Part shown: one piece after another, positions 54,866 through 64,000 of the stretch
How positions within the stretch are numbered: the first letter of the stretch is position 1
How the letters are laid out: each line of letters starts with the position of its first letter
DNA from: Taeniopygia guttata
Lineage: Eukaryota > Chordata > Aves > Passeriformes > Estrildidae
DNA length: 64,000 nt
NCBI RefSeq assembly: GCF_048771995.1
Contig: NC_133037.1
Location: forward strand, 5,001 to 69,000
Reading direction: 5' to 3'
Program-made: the position numbers and the translations under genes
Notes under the pieces: model-generated
Seen by the model: only the letters and a program-made list of their open reading frames with translations
The model's database searches: none
What the model was told of the DNA's origin: nothing

Positions 54866-57800
54866 CTGCATGTAAATATCTATACACAGTAAGCAGATTG
54901 TAATTTATGTGCCTGATAGTTCAGTTGAACTTCATGAAAAGCTCATAGTCTTCAAAACTAGGCAGTCAACTAACAGAACACAGGAATTGTAAGGTTGCCT
55001 GGTGGCCAGGGCATACCAATATCGTAAGATGCATTACCTATCAGCTACCGTGATCAGTCACTTAAGCTGTCTTGACCTATCAGGAGTTTAACTGAGGTTG
55101 ATTACATAATACAAAATAATGCAATTATGGGAGCATGGTCCTTGGAGATGGCTGGAAGACAAACACAAGGCCAAATTCTCTTACAGTGCAATCCTGGTGA
55201 AGCCAATGGAAACCTGCTGAGGATATGCATGTCCTATTAGGACACAAGAGCTGTGTGCTTGCTTGGTGGCAGTCATTCATCCATCTGGAGGGCATCAGTT
55301 TATACTCTTGATTTTTCCAGGAGGTTTAGGGAAGAAATTCTGTGAAAGTCAGGGCAGATTATACCCATTTTGTCTGTTAACCTCAATCCATAGTCCTTAT
55401 GGGCAGATACCATGGTTTCATTACTGTGGTAGCAAACCTTGCAGAACTACACAGCACTTGCTACAGACAGAACAGTTCTGTCTCTGTCCCTGGCTTATCC
55501 TACAAAGGACAACTTTAGTAGCTAGGCTGTTAAAAGAAAAAGCATAATTCTTTCCACGGAGTGTTTTCTTGTCATTCTGCCTTCTGGGCACATAGTCCAC
55601 TCTAGGATCTACTACACTGTGTCATTTTACTGTTGTTCTGCTCAGAGGGTGCTTAAAACTGAGCCAATGGCAACAGAAGTTAAACAAACAAACAAAAAAC
55701 AAGGAACAAACTAGCAGGGTGGGGAAGCAAGGGGCAGTCATGAAGTGAGGAGTGGGATGCCCAACAGTATTTTTCTGCTTTTGCAATCTGTTTAGATTTT
55801 ATTTAAGATATGTGCTCTTTGGGCAGGAAAAATACATTTTTCCATGGCATGCATAACAAATAGTAACAGCAAATTTCCAAGAAAGTTGTCAGGACACACT
55901 GCATCTTTATACATGTTCATACTTTGTTCTCGCAGAGATCCTAGTTGTGGGTTTAAAAATGACAGAAGTAAATTATTGTTCTGCTAATTAAATCCACACA
56001 GGGACCTGTGCTATACAGATTACATTTTAATTGGTTATTTTATCACCTTTTGCACTATATCTGAAAAGCAGGTTTCATGCTAGATTAGCACAGATTGAGA
56101 AGATTAGTGTCTACGTATGTGTGGGCAGTGTATGTGATAAAAGGATGTAGATGGATACATTTGCACAAAATTTTCCCTGGAATTGGATTTTTTTGCAATT
56201 CACTTTCCTAAATTCTCATTGCTGTCCATCAAAGAAAATTATTAACTTATTAATCTATATCTAGTCTACAAGGAAACTAGAGGTTGCTGAAAACAATTCA
56301 GGAGTTTACCCCTGCTATAAATAAAAGATGGAATATGCAAATCATCAAGAAAGTCAGCCGAGCAAGGGAGTTTTATGGGTAGATCATGTCAATCAGGTGA
56401 CTTGCAAGTAGGAGAAAACCATGCAGTGAAAAAGTATTCAGAGAATAGAGACAGAAATAGGAGTGCTGAATCAATGATGTGAAGCAGAAGATAATGAATG
56501 AATTTGAAGAAAATAGGAGATAAGCAAGATTACCAGCTTGGTTTCATGTGGGCCACAATGGGAAAACATGACTATTACTAAATCTGAAAATGAAGAGGGT
56601 ACAGTAACCAACAGAGAAGGTACTAGGGTCTGGGTAACTTTTCTGTCTGAAAAAAAAAGGGACAGTTACATAAAAAATCCTAGACATGAAAATTATTCTG
56701 CAAAACCAAGTCACCATTCCCTTGTACATTCAGAAATAGTCTAAATTTTGTTTTAAATTATAATTTGTATTTGATGGAGTTATTGCCAAAGAGATTAGCA
56801 AATCCTTTCAGTTCAGAGACATTTAAATTTAGCAGCAGGAAAAAGAAGTTTGTTGAGTGTGGAATCCACCCCTGCTGCTCCAAAACAATCAGAAACAGGA
56901 AAAAGTAATCAAAAGGGAGTTTTAATGAGTTACAGAGCTATTGTTTACTGGGGAGGGCTGCAAGCCTGAAGCCCAAGCCTGGAGGACCTCTGTGACCCTG
57001 TACTGCCTCTCGATGGCAAAATATTTGCTTGAAATTACGTCAAAACAACACAATGTATGTGTCTGAAGGCCAAGGGGGTGGGGGGAGTGCTGAGAAAAAT
57101 AGTGGAAATTCCCTGAGTCTCTGAACATACTGAAGGCTTTCCCTGAAAAACAAAGCAATAAACAGCAGCTGTATTCGTACATTCAAGCGATGTACCACAG
57201 GCAGTGTCTCTTTCGGTTTTACGAAACCAAAGGCTTGCCCTGTCAGACAGTCCCAGAAACAGCTGCACGCAGCTGTTTGCTCCACAGCTGCTGAGCAGGG
57301 GTGGGCTGTGGGGCTGATGGTCCCAGGCACAAGCCTGAAGGGCCAGGTGCCTGCAGGGTGTGAACTGCCAGAGTGTGTGCCAGGCCCAGAACCCTGGGTA
57401 AAGCAATACTGCCGTGGTCTCCTGAGCCTGCCAAAGTCAAAACTTCACAGGGGAATCTGGAAGCTGTTCTGGAGGTGGGGCTGAAAATGGGAAGCTAATT
57501 TTTTCCAAGGAAATAATTATATAAAAGTGCTGGGGTTTTGAGGGAGGACACTTCTGTTGCTTTCCCAGAATTCTCCCTCAGGTAAAAAAGCATGAAATTA
57601 AGTTAGTGCACAAAGGCGACAATTATGTTACTGTAGTGCTCACCAGCAGTTACTTATTCAGTAGTATGGGTCTGAGAGTAGCACCTACCTGGTCAGGGAA
57701 AGACCGTGTTCCTTTTTGCCTGTCCCTATTGACTTACTGGGTGGAAAAATCTCTGCCAAAATGTTTGTGTCTTGCATTTAATGAAAGTCATGCACCACGG

Positions 57801-59597
57801 AATTGGTATAGACCCCTCCAGCCCTCCCAAAAGAATCCAAGTAAGAGAAAGACAACCAGAATGAAAATAAGCAAAAAGATGCAATGTTTCCCGTGGAAAA
57901 TGGACACATTAAAATGAACACCACATCTCAAGAAATAGCAATGAGCTCTGCTCAGACAGCTGTCAGTGATAGCAGAGGTGCAGCATGTAGTTCTGAGTTA
58001 TGTAAAATAACAGATGATCTGCTCAGCCACAAACTGCATAATCCAAATAATTTGTCTACCTGTCCATCACAGTAATACTCCCAACAGAACAAACTGAGCA
58101 GGGTATAAATCAGATCCTTGGCACAAGTACAATATCTGTGACGATCATGAGCTAACTGGCCCATCTAGGCATTCCTCTCCTGTATTTTACAAACTGCCTT
58201 AATTCCATTCAGTGGCATCATGCACAGTTATGTGGCAACCCAAGAGCAGCTTGGAAGAAGCACATTTCGCAATGTGGAGCTAGACAGGAAGCAACTCACA
58301 GCAGCTTCCAGGTTAACAGTCCCCATGAAAATTTTGGTTCTTCCAACACCCTATTAAAAGAAGGCTTTCACTCTGTAAAGTACACACTGTCCAGCACGAT
58401 GTCACTAACAACACTTAAATTTTGTCATTTTTGGCACAAACAATCACCCAAAGAAGACGGATGACAGTAACTTCCTCTACAGGTAACAGGTAATGATAAT
58501 TAAGACAGTACTCAATGTTTAATACAGATTGAAAGTGCTGTTGACAAACTGTCAAACCAGACCGAATATTTTTATTTCACCAACACCTAGTACACTATCA
58601 ACATGTTTGTTAAGCCACCAGATTTTATTTCACTTTCACCTTTGTTAAAATTCAAAATAGCCATGTTTTATCTGCACAAGATCCCATGTGGTCATACGGC
58701 TTTCCAGGGAATGTAAGACAATAGCTTTGTCTAGAGTTGTGTCATTTTCTACTAACTCATATCACTTCACCAAGAAGCTGAAGTATTTTAATTAGATATA
58801 ATATGCAAATTAAAGTAAGAATTTAAAAGCAGAAAACCCCCATAAAGAGACTTTTAAAGTGGCCTCTAAAATGCAGATTCCTCATTTTTTTGCAAGGCAA
58901 ATTAAAGATTTTTAGTCCCTTAACATCCACAGCACCTACAGCTGCCACTACAGCTGTAAGACAGCATTTCTGCAGCTCAGGATGAAACAAAATTGAAGCA
59001 TTCCGGCCCACTAACTGCATCTGAAAATTTCTTACGCACTCAATAATATATGCTTCTACATTTACTTACTGGTTTTCTAGAACGTGTGGTCATGAGCAGT
59101 ACTTAAGACCCAGTAAGGTCTTACACTGATATAATTAGCATGTCTAATTATAGCTGCATTTGGTATATCTATGTCATACATATTAATAAAAAGCTCACCT
59201 TGATGTTGTACATGTGTTTAATAAGAACCAAGTTGGTTGTTGTAAGACACTCTGTTACAATCATTATCTACAATGACTGAATTATAAGTGAGCCAATACT
59301 GCACAGTTTTTCAGCTTTTACCATGCTGAAAACTTTAGGTTCATTTTTAAATTCAGAATCAGATAATGGATTTGCACAAACCTACCAGTACATGTAAGAC
59401 CACTGTGTTTTTATACATACAACAGATGCTTAATTAAAATAATTCTGAATATTTTTTGTCACTTATTCTTCAAATTCACAAGCCCTCACAAGCACTTATT
59501 CCTCTGTCAATCTGAAAAGTGCCAGCAGGTCTCAAAATGTTACTTACAATTTAAATGCAAGACATCAGCTTGACTTTTGCAGCATGCAGGGGGGGCA
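54866..59597. other. Single-copy non-coding stretch
   Basis: Several short open frames (57,040-57,406 minus; 57,606-58,075 plus) have no recognised product or paired splice sites. Nothing else supported. Confidence 0.35.
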
Positions 59598-59664
59598 GAA
59601 ATATATATATATATTTTAATATATAATATGTAATATATAATATATTACATACAATATTATATAG
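59598..59664. repeat. AT microsatellite with self-complementary ATATAATATAT words
   Basis: Runs of AT then ATATAATATGTAATATATAA. Able to fold on itself; a simple repeat. Confidence 0.85.
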
Positions 59665-62600
59665 CAGCAAAATAAAATTTACTTTCTTGATGAAGAAAAA
59701 GATGTTTTGCCATGTCTTATATCTGTTAACAAAACTGGATGTGAGAAAAAAAAGACATATAGTAATAGGGACAACTACCCCCACCTTCCTCACTGTTCAC
59801 TCTCTCTCCTGCAATTGTGTAAAGCAAGGAAGTAAAAAGCTGGTAGAGAGAGAAAAACATGTTTTTCTTTGAAAGTCCATCTGCAGAAATATTTATCAGC
59901 TGTTGGCAAAATGCATACAAAATTATATTCTCTTTCTTAAAGCCAGGAGCAAATAGGTTCTTTTTTCACTTAAAAATGGAGGGCATTTGAAGTCCCTGCT
60001 GCTGGAAAATGAAAAACATGTTTTTAATTTGCTAATTTTGTGGAGATTTTTACTGCTTCCTAAAAACTGATTAGGTCTTTCACCACTCAGATCTGCAGTA
60101 TTATTCAGTGTATTTTTGCCCCTTGGTCAGTCAAAACCTTCCTTTTTCATGAATGGATGTCACCAAAGCTAACCATAGAGGAGATAATTTGAAAACCCAC
60201 TCATTTATCCAGGTGCTGTAAATAAAGGCTAGATAATCAGCCAAGCATGGATACATAGGCAGAGACATGCTGTGTGTGCACCATTCACAGTAGCTGCAGC
60301 AAGAGGAGCCCTGGCAGACTGCCCCCAGAAAGGTCCTGGTTTTGGAGGGTGAAGTATGCACAGTGGAGGTTGGGGGGGAAGTCTCTGTAGAATACACCAG
60401 ATGCACAGTCCAGTCAAAGCCAACCTTTCCCTTGTTTAATGTAAGAAGTCTGACAGGTCTCAGCATCTAGGATGGTCTTGTGAACTAGGAGCAAAACCCT
60501 TTCACAGTTCACATTGACCTCTAGAACCAGACCTCTTTCTTCCCAGCCTCTCTGGCTCCCTTCTCAGCTTACAGAAGAGAAACTTCCTCTCAAAGGAAAC
60601 ATACTTTTTTTCAGAGTTCTTCCATACAAGAGGATCTGCAAAAATGGGTTTAAACTCATCTCCCACTAAGAGGTGCTCAAGGAAGGGAAGAAAATGCTAG
60701 AACAAATTATTTCTCTTAATTTGCCCACATTATTTTCTCAGTTCCCACTATGCTGAAACCACAGAACTTCACAAGACTTTGAAGAATCCTTCATTATGAC
60801 AGGAAAGACACTTGGAAAATATGTAGAGCTGTAAAAAATGCCCCAGAACTAGCATGACTTGAATTCTAATTTAATGAAAAGGTAGGCAGAGCAAGACAAG
60901 AAATTGTTTTTAAACAATTAAAACTCTGTATATCTATCTGTTTTAATGATAGGAAATAATCAGCTATAATCACCGCTGTACAAAATGGTTTTATCACTGT
61001 TGTCTTAACTAAGGAACACAAAATCCCTGGAAAGTGTATGCTACTGCCAAGGCTAAGCAAAAATGGAGATGTCCTGGAGTGATGGAAACTCAGGTAAAAT
61101 GTTTTCTAGCTTTCTGAAAAAAAAAAAAAAAAATCCAATATCTTGATTTTAGGAAAGCAAAGTACTTTTATCCACACTGAGAGTATATAAGATAATGACT
61201 CTGTAGCTTTGAGTGAACAATCTGAAAAATGGTGACGGCTAAGAACCTGTGGAAGACTCCTGGTTACAGAAGAAAGGATAGAGACAGTGATGACATGAGG
61301 ACAATGATTCTGTCCTCAAGAATCAAAACACTTGAGAAAATTAAATGGCTTTAAGTATTGTCACCTGATTAAATTTTGTCCCTTTTTCTCTGTTTGGATC
61401 GGAAGTGGGCTCTAGGAGCTCTGACCCAGCTTTAAAGAATAATATATGCTACCACACAGCATATACACTTCTTGTGTGTCTTGTCACTTCAGTCCTCCGC
61501 ATTAAAATTCCTTCCACTGAACTTTGTTACTCTCCTTTTGATGCTCGTCAGTGAACATCAAAGTCTGGGCTTGGCATGTAGACAAGAGAGAAGGAATCAG
61601 TACAGGAGAAACTGCAGCATGAGTCCACTAAAGAGTGGACATCAGACACTAGGGAATTCAGAAAGTTTTTTTTGTTTACAGCCCAGCTACAGGCAAGTTC
61701 TTTAAATCAGACTTCACACTATGTTCCACTTGAAAGGCAACCATGAATGACACAAATTTATGAGAAGTCAAGTTTCATTCATTCCAGGGCTCAATGCTTC
61801 TGAAAGAAAGTACTGCCACAAAATGGGCAGAAGATATTCTTGCTCTGCTTTGACAGAATAGTTATACACTTTCTTGTGGCTGTGTACACATTCTTCTCCT
61901 GGTGATGTCTAAAAATGTTCCAAATATATAACCGGGGACTGATTCATTCAGGAACAATGTTTATTTGGCAGGTCTGCCTAGAGGACATCAAAGAAGTACT
62001 CCAAAGTAGGCTGCTCAGATACCTTCCACAGAGAAATTTCAGTGAAATGAAACCTAATGTCAAAATTAGGAATTAAAGGTATTTTTACACTCTGAAACAG
62101 CTGTAATTACTTAGAAATGCTTGCTGGAGGCAAAGCATGCCAGAGAGAAGAGAGAGATTTCAGTTTTGATGCTCCACATGAGGAGCATTCCTGAGCGCAT
62201 TGGTTCCATAAGGCTTTCATGCATCCTGTGTTGCTTATTCACCAAATTACAATCAGTATTAGTGGAGCTTCTCACCATCCATACCAGTGCTTGAGAGCAC
62301 GCTCAACAAGTTAATTTCCTGGCTTGGTGAGAAGTTAGTCAGAACTGCAGGAGTGCCTCACATTTTTCCTCATATGTACTTCCACTTGAAGCACTTCCAT
62401 TGATTTGCACTGCAGCTAGGACATGGAATAACACCCTGCAATCACTTGGCCTCCTCTAGACATAGTAGAATAGAAAAAAAAGTTCTTGGTTACCTATGAG
62501 AGAGATCGAAGAAACAAGGAGGGAGGTGCTCAAAATAGGACATTTTGGGCATTTCACAACTTTTTCATCTCAGATAAGGATCCCAGCATAAATGGCTCCA

Positions 62601-64000
62601 AGGGATAGATGTATCACAAGCAGTTTGTCCCACAGTCCAGGCCACTGTGAAAAATGTTTACATATTTTGGTCACACCACTTTTGTATTACCTCTCCTCAT
62701 GCAGCATAACATCACCTTTTAAGAGCTAAGTTTAAGTTTTTTCCTCAAAATAACAAAGAAACACCCATGAATGGGGAAAACCATAGCAGCAAGCTTGTGT
62801 CTCATTACATTTTTCTCACATTTATGACTAGGCTAAAGAAAGAAAAGTTACATACAGCCTGTATTTAGCTTAAAATATACTGGTTTCTCCCCTAGTTTGG
62901 TGAGATGACTGAAGGAGAGCTTGTCTGCCTTCTGACCCAGATCAGTCGGCTTATCAAGTTAAATTGCTTCTCTTGGCAAACTTTGCTTCTCCCTTTAAAA
63001 TGCACTTGCAGTGAAAAGACAGGCTTCTGTGTGTATGAAAATCACAAGAAACAATTAGAAACCCTTCTGCTATGAAGCATCTCTATCCACTGCTGGCAAT
63101 TAAGGTGGCTTGGGTTACAGCAGACATGAGCCACAAGTACATAACAGTTTCCCCTGTTACCTGCTGATTACCAGGCGTAGAGTCATAGGCAAAAGAATTA
63201 GTGTAGATTTTGAAGGCAGCCACTCTAGAATCAACAGCATAGCTTGCTGGCAGGAAATCAGACAGTCTGAGGGGATCCTCCATTGTAGCACTCTACTGTC
63301 AGGAAGTATTTGGTGAGAAAGTAGCTGAATTCAAAGGAAAGGGTGACTTCAAATGTTGCTATATCCTACTGCTCTCTTTCCTTAAGCCTAACACCAGGAA
63401 AATTACTCAGACATCCAAATTGCTCAGCTTTATGGGTGGAACTGACAGGGGCTTTGCATTTGCTGTGAAAAGATGATATTGTAGGTACAATTTATGTCCA
63501 AACCCAATAATAAGAACAAAGATTTCTCACTGTTTATAATTTCCATTTATTGTGTTTGTTTTTGTGCTCTGAAGTGCACTTAAACCCCCTATGCTGATGT
63601 GCAGGCTCTTTTAAAAGTACCCACCAAATCAGAGCTTTAGGATCAAATATTTTACACTCTCTATGAATGCAGAATTACAGAAGTTTATACTAATTTCAGC
63701 TATGCTTCACTAGCTCTGCTAGTAACAGGCCTTCAGTGATGCAAACTGCAAACTATAAGCATGCACAGGAGTACAATGGACTGCATTCAAGCTGCAAGTG
63801 ATTTGCTGAAAGCTCCACTTCTGACTGCTAAAGGAGGCTTGATCATAAGTGGGAAACTACTCAAAGAGCAAAGCATGAGATATCAATATTTTTTAGTCAA
63901 ATGATACTTGTACTGTCATTACAAAAAAAAATGAAAAGAGAGAGTGGCAATGTTGCCATGTTCAGCCACCTCTCCAATGCAAAGTCAGAGGGGCAATATT
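59665..64000. other. Single-copy non-coding stretch to the end of the window
   Basis: AT-rich with a short A-run near 61,118. No gene, RNA gene or transposable element was recognised. Confidence 0.4.

Overview
The window is the left end of a vertebrate chromosome, almost certainly a bird. It opens with 2,862 bases of uninterrupted CCCTAA. The single-copy part further in carries CR1 LINE fragments with the avian 3' end (…ATTCTATGATTCTATG at about 54,850; an antisense CR1 reverse-transcriptase piece at 42,525-43,384) and solo LTRs that look like avian ERVs, possibly passerine ERVL. No bacterial-style genes, operons, CRISPR arrays or rRNA were seen, and no tRNA was noticed.

Layout. 1-2,862 telomere; 2,863-4,088 telomere-variant array of 7-base TGACCYY words; 4,150-4,678 G-rich block with TTAGGG on the opposite strand; 4,681-16,675 subtelomeric segment A; 16,676-22,650 spacer of short repeats, a solo LTR, degenerate interstitial telomere DNA and a CpG island with a striking YY1/E-box array; 22,650-36,420 segment B, a diverged second copy of A; 36,420-38,530 AT-rich DNA then a CpG island; 38,530-64,000 mostly single-copy non-coding DNA with CR1 pieces, three pairs of duplicated segments, a second CpG island (45,985-46,620) and a few exon-like stretches.

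The most gene-like object is a multi-exon unit on the minus strand, reading toward the telomere, present once in A (about 15,270 to 7,420) and once in B (about 35,180 to 23,900). Both copies have a divergent two-TATA promoter, a short ATG exon ending in phase 1, and tandem ~1.27-kb cassettes (about four in A, seven in B). The cassettes contain short exon-like segments with good splice sites, many of them phase 1-1 and multiples of three. Copy A ends in a basic terminal exon with a stop, then a long 3' region with repeated AATAAA-plus-hairpin modules. In B a 2,541-bp two-cassette unit has been tandemly triplicated with almost no divergence. Several exons in both copies are broken, so the unit may be a decaying family or a non-coding transcript; I do not recognise the product.

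All exon calls were made by eye from splice signals and reading frames. There is no transcript or homology support, and confidence values reflect that. Most long open frames in the repeats are artefacts of repeat period or base composition.
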